This document shows positions 37,826 through 49,539 of a stretch of 64,000 nt of DNA, piece after piece. The notes beneath the pieces were generated by a model. It saw nothing but the letters and a program-made list of their open reading frames with translations, was not told the origin of the DNA and searched no databases. The position numbers were made by a program, and so were the translations under genes. The number at the start of each line of letters is the position of its first letter. Position 1 is the first letter of the stretch. The DNA is from Cucumis sativus (Eukaryota > Streptophyta > Magnoliopsida > Cucurbitales > Cucurbitaceae), in contig NC_026657.2 of assembly GCF_000004075.3 (NCBI RefSeq), positions 38,612,732 to 38,676,731 on the forward strand. Direction: 5' to 3'.

Positions 37826-39133
37826 TAAGATTTGAAATGTTCTTGGCAAATCAATCACAATACATTGTCATCTGTATTGTATTAAAGGAGATAAAAGAGC
37901 TGATAATAATTTTTAGGTTTCTTTTCTAATAGTTCCAACTTAAATCTTCCATTATTTATTAAAGGGAAATTAACATTAATCCATCTCATAAAAAAAAAAA
38001 GAAACATCAAGCTTTGAAATGTTCGTGGAATTCTCCATAAAAGCCTATACATAAATAAAACACATCAAATTTAAGATCCAACCTATTTTTTACATTGGCT
38101 AAAATCCCAAAAATGATTTTTAGAACAAAACATAGAATCGCTATCGAATGGAAATTTATAATTAAAAACCATAATTTAAATTGTAAGACTACGTTTTTTA
38201 AAAAGAAAAGATACGGCCAATAAATTAGAGGATCAAATCATCAACTATTCATCATATGTACCCAACACCAAGCTTTCATTTATTGTCATGTCTGATGTTG
38301 AAGGCAAGAAGTATATTAGGCCTAAACCAAAAAGAATAGGGTCGAACTTCTAGGGAATAAACCCCCTTCGCCAAAAAATTTCAACTAAAATATAAACCTT
38401 GATTAGAAAATTATTCCAGAGAACTAAATCCTGAGGTAATGCGTAATTTTTCTATTGCAAGATAATGCTAAATGATTTTTCTAGTACAACTTGAACCTTC
38501 AAGATCTAGAGACGGATGTTATGGCAATACCACATAGCTAAGCTCACTTTGGTGGCATAAAGCTTTACCTAATGTGTCATTTACTCTATACAAAACTACA
38601 CTAAATTGAGCACCAAAACTATTAGATATAATAATGTCATCAAAACCCAAACTAAAAACTGATTTTAGCAGAGGCAGAGAAGAACGCCATGGATAGATAG
38701 TGAACCACTCAAATACTTCCTGGTTCAATGTTTCGAATAAATATGTAAATTCCATATACACTCAACACCCATAACGGGGCACCAGTAAGTAATGATATAA
38801 CTAACCATGTCGCCACATGCAGCTGTATTGATTCCAAAGCCTCAAAGTTTACCCAGAAATTTCATCTCATTAAGCTCTTTCAAAATGCTTCATCTGATCC
38901 TCCAAAAGCTAGGACCTTGTCCAACCGATCTCAGTTCTGCCAGAAGATCGTATTAATTCACTCGTTCAATAAACACAACAATCTGAGCCATTCAACTGCC
39001 ATACTATAGAAACACAGATCGCTTCTTGTTTTAATGAAAAGGAAACAATACAATTTTCACACAAATGCTAGACCGGAGAAATTAAACCAAGTCATTAGAG
39101 CAGAAAATGGGTATATTTGACATTTGAATAAGA

Positions 39134-39310
39134 TCAAAGAGGTTTACCAATGTACAATCGCCGATTACTCCACTTTGACAAAGTGCAAAAAGCAAGAGAA
39201 GTAATTCTATCGTTTCCGGTACTTGCAAGAGTAAGGCACTCCCTTGATTCAAAATATGCTACATCGAAAGCATTCTCGCCCAATTGAAAGTATTGGAGAA
39301 TGGAGCTCAT
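39134..39310 (-). other. 58-aa frame overlapping the ASI1 stop codon (ATGA)
   Basis: On the minus strand ATG at 39308-39310 overlaps the ASI1 stop (ATGA), and the frame stays open to TGA at 39134. The peptide contains FQLGENAFDVAYFESRECLT then LASTGNDRITSLAF, which reads like genuine protein rather than AT noise. It faintly recalls a beta-propeller strand. A possible donor at the end (ACATTG|GTAAAC) and acceptor at about 38945 (ttctggcag|AACTGAG) would extend it by 15 more codons. It could be a pseudogene fragment captured in the 3' UTR. Eukaryotic translation of a downstream frame is unlikely, so I do not call it a gene. Confidence 0.3.
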
Positions 39311-42300
39311 CTAGATTTCAGCTTGCTCTTGAGTTTTCTTAACTCTTCTTCTTGTTGCTAGAAGTAAAAAATAACAAATGCTAGTTAAAAAAGGTACCAA
39401 ATCATGATAACTTTCCATCATTATAAGTTCAATAGATTAAAATCTAGACCTTGAACAACTGTTTGCCGACAAGTTCTGATCTTTCTTGTAGTAAACACCA
39501 TTCCATGGCCATGTCATATTCTATTGTATTTGGCTGAGAACAATGCGAAGTTGATACAGCTCCTTTCTGGGAAGTAACCAAAAAGCAATGAATAGATGAA
39601 GAAATGGGGAGTGAATAGGTATGAAGGTTAGACATAGTGCAATCAGTTTGAAAGAGGCACGCATTACCATCTCACGTTGCATTTGATGTCTAAGCTTATC
39701 GATACAGTGATGCCCGAAGAAAGTTTGTTTCTTTGACGAAAGATGAGGAGTCTCAAAGCTACCAACAAGAACGCTGAAAAAATGCAAGGAAATTAGTTAG
39801 GAAAGCTAGATAAAACACCTTGTGAGCTATTTTTAATGCTTGATTGATGTTAGTCTCAGGTAATTTTCAGAGTCCAGACTATATCTTCATATATTCACAT
39901 TGTAGACAAAGAGCAATTTAATAAAAGAAAAGATTTTAAAGTAAGAATACACCATCAAATACAGTTAATTTGGATAAAAACAAAGGCAAGCAAGGAGTTT
40001 CTTGAGACAAATGAGGCCAAAGACCCAAGGAGACAGCTATAGCATCACACAGCAGCAGAAAAAAACCCAAAATGCCCAAGTGGACAGGAATTGAGATGCC
40101 ACCAATAAGGAAGCCAGAAGACCCACAAGGAAGTATGAAACAATGTCCTGTGGCGTCTTGTTGCTACATCAAAGGATGCACACACAAGTATTTAATCTTA
40201 ATGTCTCAATTATGAATGGAAAAGATGTGCTATTTAGGCTAGCACATTGAGATGATGCCCGTGGTGTCAAGAGCTACATTTATAAAATTGAAGCTCACGA
40301 ATGCCGCAAGGGAAGATTTTATTGGGAGAAACTTATAGATTGAGATGTTAGCTTATGGGAGTAAGACAACACGAAAGGAGGAGAGAAAAAATTTGAAGTT
40401 CGCAATCGTGGATATCTTTTTATTCTAATTTAATTTTTCTACTCTCCCTTCACTCTTGGTAATCTTCTGAAGGAATTTTTCATTAGATTTGATTGTTTAT
40501 TCTTGAACATGAATAGTTAAACATTCAGTGCTGATGGAAAAATTACATTATGAAGGAAGTGTTGATGTATCCATCATACATTATGAGTTGATCAATTGAT
40601 TGTCTTGACTGATTTCTTTTATTTCATTTATGATAACAGATTAATTGATATAAGATATCAATCTTATGGTTGGGAGAACTGGTTTAGGTTACAACTGAAG
40701 TAGTTCTAAAATTGAAAGATTTAGGATTTCTTTGTGTTAATGAGATTTAATTGTGTTGATGAGAGACTATTATTTGTACCTTCTTAACTTATGGAAAAAT
40801 TACATGTTTGGCGACCAAACATTGTTTCCTTTTAAAAAAAAAAACATGTAATTATTCCATGAGTTTTGTAACTTTGGTCTTGGTTGTTTTGATAGATTAA
40901 TTAGTTTAAATAATTGATGAAAAAAATTCCCCATGTCTTTTAGTCATTGATATTACCTTTAGCATTTACCACTTAGTAGCACTGATTTAGTATTTTACTC
41001 CATCATTGACTGTTTGTCTAAATAAAATTGGTTGATAGTATTCCATGAACTCCATCACTGACTTATTTGAAATGCCTTGAATCTGTTATTTGGAACTTTA
41101 TATTTTAGCATATTTTATTATCTATGGTTTATTTACGTTTATGACATTAAGGTTTAAAGTGCACTGTATAAACTCCTCAACACTAAAGATGCCAATATCC
41201 TGTATTATGTAACATTCTCTCTAATAAAATTGTTCTCCCTCTACCCTATGGATGTAGCAAATACTGTGTTAGTGAACCACGTAAAAATTTGTGTCGATTC
41301 TCTAATATTTAACATTTTTATGTATTCTTTATTTGTCAATTTCACAATAGTACCAAGGTGAACTAGCAAACCAGTTTTGAGGACAACATTCTTACACTCA
41401 TCATTGATATCAAAACTTAAAGCCTCTTTCATCTGCCAAAGCTAATACGTACAACTCTAAAATGTGACCAACATAAAAAGGTGATTCTATCATTCCATCT
41501 CCAGGTTCTAAAATAGATAACCAGAAATAGCAAAGGTGCCAAACTAAAATGCGAAAAGTAGAAGGGAAAGACAACTATCAAAATAGTTACTGCTACAGTG
41601 AAATAAAAAAACCACCAATCACCGGTCTGATGAAACATCAAGGCCCAAGAACTGGCATGTTAAACTAGTCCAGGTGGCCAGAAGCTTCCAAACAAGATCA
41701 TAGAGAAGAGGGACCAATGGAATAAAATAGATTATCTGAAAGCAGTAAAGACTATACTGAACCCAAACTTACCTTCCATTTGCAAGTAATAAGCAACCTT
41801 CGTGTAATTTTCTGACCACTTTCTCTGCTGCTTCCTTGGTTTTGAATACAACATAAGCTTGACCTACAAAATAATACAGACAACAAAATTCTCAAGGAGC
41901 TCAAACAATAACAAAAATTCAACACCACACAGCCATTTCATCAGAGATCGTACAGAACAGACCTATGTGAGGCATAGAATTTGCAGTTTTCTGAATCATC
42001 TTAGCTGTGCAACTCTCATTGAAGGCATGCCAGACAATATCCTGAATGTTTGCACAGGAAGGGATATCTGACTTAGATGTACTAACCACATATAAATAAT
42101 TTAATTTGTGGTAATTGAACTGGTTTAGAAAAGAATATGCCATGGCCAAAAAATAGTATTAATCTGTAAAATTGGGATTAGTGTCTACTTAATCCCTAAT
42201 GTTACAAAGGAGACATTTGATCCCTGAAGTTTGAAAATTAGATTTTAAATAGTTTTAGGTTAATGTTGACCATGACCATGCGCATTGAATTAAGACGGCC

Positions 42301-45300
42301 TAGTGGTAGAAGAGAAAATAAAAACCAATAGCAGTAGCTAGAAATTTGAGATTGCCTGCTATACCACAAGATTTGATTAGTAGGAATAGGGGCAGTCAGG
42401 TCTTTTCTGCCTTCAAACTTAGTATAAATGGAAATCTAATTAAATTTTCCAACCCCAACAATGCATGTAGCTTATTCAGTCAACTCTAGTTTATGGACCA
42501 TTTAACAATTAATTTTCAAACTTTAAAGAAAATTTCCATTTTGAAATCTCATGGACCAAAAGTTTATTTTGTCCAAAGTAGCACACTGATAGACCTCCAG
42601 TCATATACCAATATAGCAGAAGGAAGAAAGTTAGTTAGGAGGCTGGTTAGTTAGAAGGCTGTTAGAAGACTGTTGACACAAACAGTTAATCAGGAAGTTA
42701 CATTAGTAGTTAAGAAATTAGTTAGTACGACTGTAATAAAAAGAGAAACTAAGAAAGAAAGAGGAAGAAAACTATAGTGAGAAAATAGAGAGACTTCTGT
42801 GCATCTTTGAAAAATAAGAAACAGAAGGGTAGAATTCCTGACATGTACAGTCAATGATTAGAGAATATCAATAAAGATTACTTCATACTACATACGGTTC
42901 CCCATCACACACCACATCAACCAATCAAATCAAAGAATTGATTTTACCTCCACTTCACCGGAAGTGTAAGATGGATCCAAATTCTGAATTAGAACAAGTG
43001 TTCCTTGCTCATGTGCATCTTTTATTCTTTCTTCCCACGGCTGGCATAGAGATAATCAGTTTAATTGGTTTAGAATAATAAATATCAAACCATAGAAAGA
43101 GCAAGATAAGCATATCTCAAGAACTGGCCATGTAAATGGGGTCTATTTAGTTTTTAGGTACAAAAAATGAGGAACTTTTCATCAATCAATTGTGTTAAAA
43201 GAAATTTAAAAATGAGAAGGTTCAACTGACCTAATGGAAGATTTGAAAAAGTTCTTCTAAATGCACAAAAGTTCGGAAGGTTGTAAACGCAAAAAGGATG
43301 TAGCCTTTTTTATAAGGAAACGAAGCCTTCCATAGACATAATGAATACAAAAAGGACGTAGCCTTTTTTATAAGGAGTCTAATGCTCAAAATACAATCAC
43401 GTAGAAACTGAAAATAAAAATTCAACGGAAGAATACAAACTAAATTAAACAAAGAAAATGAAAGCATTGATGTCTTGATTATAGAATATAGAATAATTAG
43501 AAAGAAAAAAAAGTTATACTTGGCATCAGCCACCAAATACAATAAGAGGATCTGACATTAAAAATATGAATAACTAAAATGATGTGCGACCAAAGAGTTT
43601 AAGATTGACTTACAAGTCCCTTGAACCATCTGCTTCTATCCTGTTCAATTGTTGAAAACAAAAACAATCAGAAACTTAAAAAATATCTTGATAAAATTTT
43701 TACACCAAAATAAACAAGAAGACATATCAAACCATTGTAAAAGGATCCAAATTCTACTACATTTTTCATACTAAATAAACATGGAGCTCTCAAGAACAAG
43801 GAAGTGTATCAAGTAAAACTTTTTTTTCTTTCAGAAACTACTTCTGTTGAGAAAAAATGAGAGAACACAAGGCCATAAGAAAAACAACCCACAAAAGCAA
43901 GCCCTCTACTGAAAGGGTTTCTAACTAAACTAAGTAAAATTTTTGTCTAGGCACAATTACAAATAAAAAAAAAAATTTAAAAACTTCAAAGAGGACATGG
44001 GCATCAGCTCCAGTAATAACCATAATTAACATGACCCAAATCCAGTGCTTCAATGCAAGAGCAAAATGCTACTTATTGAAGCAATAAGAAACTGAATGAG
44101 GCAAAAATCGAGTGTCCCATCATATTCCACAACTGCTAATTGTATAGGTCAAAAGACCGAAAGGATCATACTATATTATGTAACTCAATAATTCTTCTAA
44201 ATTTTAATAATGAACTTAGCTTCATTGAGCGAAATTAAAGAACAAGAGCATACAAGGAAAGAAACTGATAGACCACCAACTGTAATACAATATAGCAGAA
44301 GAAAGACAAGTGGAATTGCACGTGCACAGTGGAGGAAGTGGAGACCACCTTAGGGGGACCACAGTTAGTTGCATGGGGGGAGGTTAAAAGGGAGAGATGA
44401 AAGGAAAGATGGAGGGTGGTTAATCAGTTTCTGGAAGTGGAGGGGCAGAATTACAGAAGTTGTTCAGTTACTTTAGTCTTAGAAAGTGTTTTCCATTATT
44501 GTAAATTACTTTTGATGTTTGAACTTTTTATTTTGAACTTGGTTATTGTCTGTAATAGTACTTGTTTGTTCTGTGGTTTCAAGACTGGTTTGAGTATTGT
44601 ATTCTGTAACAGTTTGGTTGCTTAATGAACAAATAAGAACCATTACTTGGTGTTCTATCAAAACAAACAAAAAAACAAGTCCAATCACAAGCTAAGGAAA
44701 AAAGGACTAGGACCTAGCTAACATTGAGAAGTGAAATAACAATACTAGAAATACAACTTACAGCATCTGGCCTTCTAGTAACTTCCACAACTTCACCGTG
44801 TATTAGGGAAGAGGCCTTTAGGTTCTTGCCATTAGAAACCTTTGTTGGCTTCTCATCTAGCTTGGGCTTCTTTAAAAAGCTACCTTTGGTTTCATGAGAA
44901 TCTTTTACATTTTTGGCTCTGGAAGCATCTTCAGAAACAAGAGCCTTAGGTGAGGAAGCCAGTGTGTCACCATTGTTGTGATCAACACCAAGCTTTTCAA
45001 TGTCATTCTCGGTCTTTCCAGGAGATAACTGAACAGAGCTATCGAGTTTTGTCTTCTTTGCTGGCCTATGTTCAACTTCAGCAGATTCCCTTAGACTTTT
45101 AACTCTACCTTCGACATCCTTAGCATTACCAGGCTTCTCATTAGAATCAATTTTGAGCTTTGGAGGGACCTTATCACCTAAGATGTTTTCATGTTTAATA
45201 ATACTACTAGTTTTACCCATTCCAATTCCTCTTTCGATTGCATGTGCACTCGACTTTTCCTCATTGGAGGATTTCTCTATAGAACCCTTCAAATCAACAT

Positions 45301-48300
45301 TTTCCTTTGTGGACTTCTCAAGAGAGCTGTCATTAGTCGTCAGAGTCAATTCTCCATTAGAAATGTCCCTTCCAGAAGGATCTTCTAATTGAGTATTTAC
45401 AATTGCAATGCCACTTGCATCTTTCCCATCCTTATCGGTCCTCTTAACATCTTTTGACGAATCTGCTTTATTAAGTAAAAGTTTAACTGTGATTGAAAAA
45501 GAAACAATCAATTTTGAGATCAGATTATAACAAACCAACCTAAGGTAAAACTATTGCGAAATTTTTTTTAAACAATGAACTCAGACCTTCCACTCCAGCA
45601 ATTTTATCACATATCTCATTGCAGACCTCTTGTTTTCCAACATCAAATGTACGACAAAATACAAAATCAGCCTTTTTGAGTGCTTCATCAGAAGGTTGTG
45701 GATTTCTGCTGTCATTTGAAATGCAGAGAACGTTGCACTTTCCAGCAAGTACTTCCTGGCTCGAGATACAAAATATAAGGACATGGATTACTAAAAAATA
45801 AACAAATAAAAAACAGTCTCACTCAAAAACAAAAATAAAAAAACAGTCTCACTCACACACAATCCATTCCTTCTATTGACTTTTTCCTTTCCTTTTTAAC
45901 GATTTTGAAAAGGGAAAAAAAAATATACCACTGCAACAAATGTCCTAAATTTAATTGCCATAAGGCTATTGTGGAGTGAGGAGCACTAAATAAATTAATA
46001 AGTAAATATCATTACCAACAGTTTTGTGTAAAATAATAAAAATATTATTTGCCTTGTATTGATTTTTTTGCTTACAGTTAAACTAGCTTGATCACCTATG
46101 TAAGCATACTTTGCTCAATATGTATTGTTCAATAGCTTTACAAATATAAATAAAACTATTCAATTTTCAATAAGAAAAACTAAATAAAAAGTAGAAAGAT
46201 AAGTTTTTTTAAAAAATGGTAAATAATAACGGTTAAACAGAAGATCAAATAATCTTTATTGAACTAAACAAATTAAACCAAAAGAATAAAAGGATGGTGA
46301 TATGGTTGCTGGTGTTAAGTCACCGATGAAAAATTTTCCAAGCAAATAATTCAATCTTCTACGAATTGTGTATCTTCTAGAGAAAGGGTTACAAAGAGAA
46401 AGCATGGTTTTTTTATTTTTTTTTGGTAAAGAGAAAACATGGTTTTTAAATGAAAATAACGGCTTTCATGGAGAAAAAATGAAAGAATACACGGGAGCCC
46501 ACAAAAAAGGCATTCTTTTTACAATAAGGATCACCAACAATGCAAAATCACACTTATAAATTAATTATAAAAGTTCTTTGAAATCGACGCCCAAAGGGAA
46601 GCATGAAAACAGACAAAGGACCAATAATCCCTAGAATCCCTCTCCACTCCCCTAAACACCTTACTGTTCCACTCACCCCACAAAACCCATAAAACCGCAC
46701 ACATTTCAACAAGCCAAAGGAACCAGCCTTTCTCCCTAACAGGAGGATTTAGGAGGCACTCCTCAATCATAGCACTTGCTTCTTATGACGAACACTCATC
46801 ATACCAAACATCTGAAAAAAGGAATCCCAAACACCACTTGCAAAGTCACAATGCAAAGAATATGGTCCAAGTCTTCCTCTGCCTTCCAAAAATAAAAAGG
46901 CCTAACAAGCAAAGGCAACTTCCTGACAATCCAATCCAACGTATTAGCCAAGCCATGAAGAACCTGCTAAGTAAAAAATCTCACCTTTCTAGGGACTTTA
47001 ATCCTCCCAAGCACCAAAAAGACAACTTACCTAAGGGGGACGGATTGACAAGACAATGAAAGATACACTTGCACAAGAATCCTTCGAAAGGATTGGAGCT
47101 CTAGAATATTACATCCATTCTCCCCAATTAAAAGAGATGGGTTTCAAGTAAAGAAAGAAAAGCAACCATATCTGTATAGTGTCCCTATCAAAAAGAAAAT
47201 GACAGAACCTAAATGAAAAAGATGACACTAAAAAGTCAACAGCAAAATGATTTTTGAAAGACGATAAGTGACACAAACGGAAAAGCATAACAAAAAGAGG
47301 ACTCTTCCCCACCCATGACCTTCCCAAAAGTATCTTTCCCTCCTCCACCACATGAAGAACCAAGTGAACGATAGAAGGGAGCTCTTTCGAAATATACTTC
47401 CACAAATTCCAGTGAGTACCATCCAAAAGGATGGGTATGAAAAAAGTAACTTCATTCCTAACTATTCAAAAGGATGGGTGCCAGGTGCCACATTTACTTG
47501 CAATGATCCTAGCCACGATGCTCAGAGGATAAGTGCCATAAACATTTGGTTAAAAGGGCTTTGTTATCCACACAAAAGAAAAAAAACATGGTGAGACACA
47601 CACACACAAAAAAATAAAAAATATAAAAATATATATAAAAGAACTAGTTGCACAAAAACTCCTCATAAAGGTTAGGGGAATCATAAATGAAAACTCTTAG
47701 GCCCAAAATGAGGAAAAGATGGCCAAAGAGAACAGCAAAGAAACATTCAAACAGTTTAATGCAAAACTAAACAGGAAAAATGATAAGAGACCAGGAAAAG
47801 GGCAACTGCAAGTGTTTTAATACAAGGAGAACATTGAGAATTGTTGATTCATATTATCCTCGTATAAATCACCTTCTATCGCCATAGTTCATACAAGGAG
47901 AATCTAGGCTATGAGCATTGACGAGGGAAAAGACAATGAAAGGTAATTCGTACTACGAGAATATATTGAGAGTTCCTACTCAAAGTTATGAGAGATAAAG
48001 GTCAAGAGAAATGCCGAAATCCTAGCATTCCCGTCCACTTGTTGACCAACACTTATATAGACTAAAATATAGTACTATCTATATTTTCATGATTTTTTAA
48101 CAATACCAAGTGAATTTTTTTTCTTTTTTTTTCTTTCTGGATGAAATACCAAGTGAACTAGCTCCTGTCTACCTACAGGGTAAATGAATCAAGAGAAGGA
48201 GTATGTCGACATGAAATAGTAACGCAACAAGCTAAAAATTACCAGAGAATTAATATTGGCAAGACCAATACCATTGCCGGATGCCAAAAATAATTCATTC

Positions 48301-48587
48301 TCCCGTGTGTCTACACCTCCAAGATAATTAAGAATCTCACAAGATCGAAAAAACCAAAGAATTTTTACTTTCTTTGTCTTATCAGGATTCTGCCAGATTT
48401 TAAGAAGTTTACCAATGTAAGGCTCTGGTTCACCTTCCTTATATAGGTAGACAGAGTCATAAAGAAAATATTCTACACCATCGTAAGTAAAAGATTCATA
48501 AAAGGTCACGTCCTTCTTCTTCCCACCAATTCCTTTCTTTTTGCCCCATTGAAATTCAACGTTCTCCACTTGCTCTGTTTCTACCAT
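39307..48587 (-). CDS. ASI1: ASI1/IBM2/SG1-like protein (BAH domain plus RRM)
   Basis: Ten coding exons (complement): 48243-48587, 45587-45755, 44762-45486, 43614-43640, 42948-43040, 41963-42041, 41773-41863, 39668-39773, 39450-39566, 39307-39357; 600 aa. A BAH domain spans about residues 25-170 (FYESFTYDGVEYFLYDSVYL, EPEPYIGKLLKIW, VKILWFFR, ENELFLASG, ADFVFCRTFDVG). A Lys/Ser/Glu-rich linker with KKTKLD and KKPKLD basic patches, likely nuclear signals, follows (172-413). The RRM is at about 436-510 (LVLIQNL as RNP2, GQAYVVFKT as RNP1). The tail has YDMAMEWCLLQERSELV and ends QQEEELRKLKSKLKSR. In Arabidopsis ASI1 works with AIPP1 and EDM2 so that transcripts reach distal poly(A) sites across heterochromatic, transposon-bearing introns such as in IBM1. 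Three transposon remnants lie in its own introns. The start is the first ATG of the frame after a leader-intron acceptor (48623). Confidence 0.93.
42587..42907 (+). mobile_element. Solo LTR (321 bp) with perfect 5-bp target duplication, in an ASI1 intron
   Basis: The element begins TGATAGACCTCCAG and ends TTCCCCATCA, with TG...CA termini. It is flanked on both sides by CACAC (42582-42586 and 42908-42912). An AATAAA near 42870 close to the right end suggests plus orientation, antisense to the host gene. There is no internal domain, so it is a solo LTR. It lies 40 bp past the splice donor of the exon ending at 42948, between coding exons 5 and 6. Its first nine bases and an internal ATATAGCAGAAG match the element at 44266. 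Confidence 0.8.
43289..43377. repeat. Pair of 30-bp direct repeats in an ASI1 intron
   Basis: caaaaaggatgtagcctttt (continuing ttataagga) at about 43289 recurs at about 43348 with one T/C difference. The flanking phrases (gaagccttccatagacataatg) suggest a decayed repeat; no element could be identified. Confidence 0.7.
44266..44660 (+). mobile_element. Second LTR-like element (395 bp) in an ASI1 intron
   Basis: It begins TGATAGACCACCAACTGTAA and contains ACAATATAGCAGAAG, like the solo LTR at 42587, and ends TTGGTGTTCTATCA. Flanks share AAAC (44262-44265 and 44661-44664), a 4-bp rather than 5-bp match. No internal retrotransposon coding is adjacent. It lies about 100 bp past the donor of coding exon 3. 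It is probably a solo LTR of a related subfamily. Confidence 0.6.
46561..47460 (-). mobile_element. Decayed LINE (non-LTR retrotransposon) 3' fragment in the first coding intron of ASI1
   Basis: Minus-strand translation gives the C-terminal part of a plant LINE polyprotein in several broken frames. WVGKSPLFVMLFRLCHLSSF lies near 47.3 kb; RIKVPRKVRFF and QVLHGLANTLDWIVRKLPLL, then KAEEDLDHIL (the zf-RVT region), lie near 46.9-47.0 kb; EECLLNPPVREKGWFLWLVE and LWGEWNSKVFRGVERD near 46.6-46.77 kb. Stops and frameshifts interrupt it. It lies in the 2.5-kb intron between coding exons 1 and 2, in the same orientation as the host gene. Both ends are approximate. Confidence 0.85.
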
Positions 48588-49194
48588 AATACCAAAGCAA
48601 GCCTCCTCCAATAAGAATTGCAGCTGCAACCAAAGAAAATGCACAAGATTTTACAGCATCAAAAAATTTAACAGGAATGTCAATACGAATGATTAACCAG
48701 TTTATCAGATGGTTTAAAATATATATATCTGGCACAACGATTCAATTATCAGGGGCGCGCTCATAGAATATAATGCATGCGTGCACGAATAAATGCCTTA
48801 CTGATTAGTTAAATGTAGCAGATAATCAACATGACAATGTTGCATAAGAAACAAAACAGGCTACTTCAACTTCAATTTTGTTTAATCATAAGCTGAAATG
48901 AAGAGGAACTAATTTCACTTGAACAAACAGAAATCCAGAGTCCCAACCAGGGAAAACCCCGTTATTTCAGTACTCGACCGTATATTAAAAAATAAAAGTA
49001 AAAAGAATTAGAGTGGAGAAATTCAGAACTCCAAACACCATGCCCAAGTGTTTCTTTCAGCAAATAAAATTCGGAAACCAGCGCGAAACTCATCCAACAT
49101 TCCAATACTATTCTAGCTCAAACTTCAAGAACAACCAAGAAGGACAGAAGGACAACGTAAACAAAATTTTACAAACAGAGTTGTTTTGAGACCT

Positions 49195-49350
49195 GAAAGC
49201 GACCATGAAAGGTGAAGAGTGATTGTTCGGAGATCCTCAAGGGTACAAAAATGGAGAGAGCTCAAACCACAAAGACCGAAATCTGGAGGGAAAATGAACA
49301 GTTTACGTGAAATCACTCAGGTAGTAGAACCCACCAGCATAAAACCCTAA
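49195..49350 (-). other. Probable non-coding first exon of the ASI1 homologue, with a uORF
   Basis: Minus-strand leader sequence ends CGCTTTCAG|GTCTCAAA at 49195, a plausible donor; the next exon starts at 48623 after tttggttgcag. Once spliced, an upstream ATG at 49204-49206 opens an 18-codon frame. Its TAG overlaps the main start codon region (ATGGTAG, where ATG is the ASI1 start). The transcription start near 49350, by the telo-box, is approximate. Confidence 0.5.
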
Positions 49351-49535
49351 TCGCAAGCGCGCGGTGAGGCTCCGCTACCCTGCGTTTGAGCGGGCGCGTG
49401 CGGCGCGTGGGTAATTGGCCCGTAAAATACTTTCAAATTGGAAGGAACCAGAAATTTTGGACTTGTGGACTCCTCCGAACAAATTGGGCCTCCGACTTTT
49501 GTACCCGTTCTAATTATTGGACTCACCTAGCCCAA
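49342..49535. promoter_or_regulatory. Promoter region of the ASI1 homologue: telo-box and site II motifs
   Basis: AAACCCTAA (telo-box) at 49342-49350 is followed, moving upstream of the gene, by GGCCC at 49417, TGGGCC at 49485-49490 and AGCCCAAT at 49529-49536. A GC-rich patch (cgggcgcgtgcggcgcgtgg) is at 49391-49410. Telo-box plus site II combinations are typical of plant genes active in dividing cells. No TATA box was evident. Confidence 0.55.
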
Positions 49536-49539
49536 TATT

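Larger units (their letters stand above)
36814..39133. other. Intergenic, between the small gene and the ASI1 homologue
   Basis: Non-coding and AT-rich, with a perfect hairpin (37157-37181) and a TA microsatellite (37801). The 80-aa minus-strand frame at 38519-38761 has reasonable composition but no family I recognise. It may be a remnant, or part of a long 3' UTR downstream of the ASI1 homologue, so I do not call it a gene. Confidence 0.5.

Noticed and set aside
38519..38761. 80-aa minus-strand frame after ASI1
   Set aside because: Plausible composition but no family match I can defend; more likely UTR or decayed sequence.
45153..45392. Plus-strand frames over the ASI1 linker exon
   Set aside because: Shadows of the Lys/Ser/Glu-rich linker in the real frame.
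46838..47594. Plus-strand ORFs over the LINE fragment
   Set aside because: Antisense translations of the decayed LINE polyprotein.
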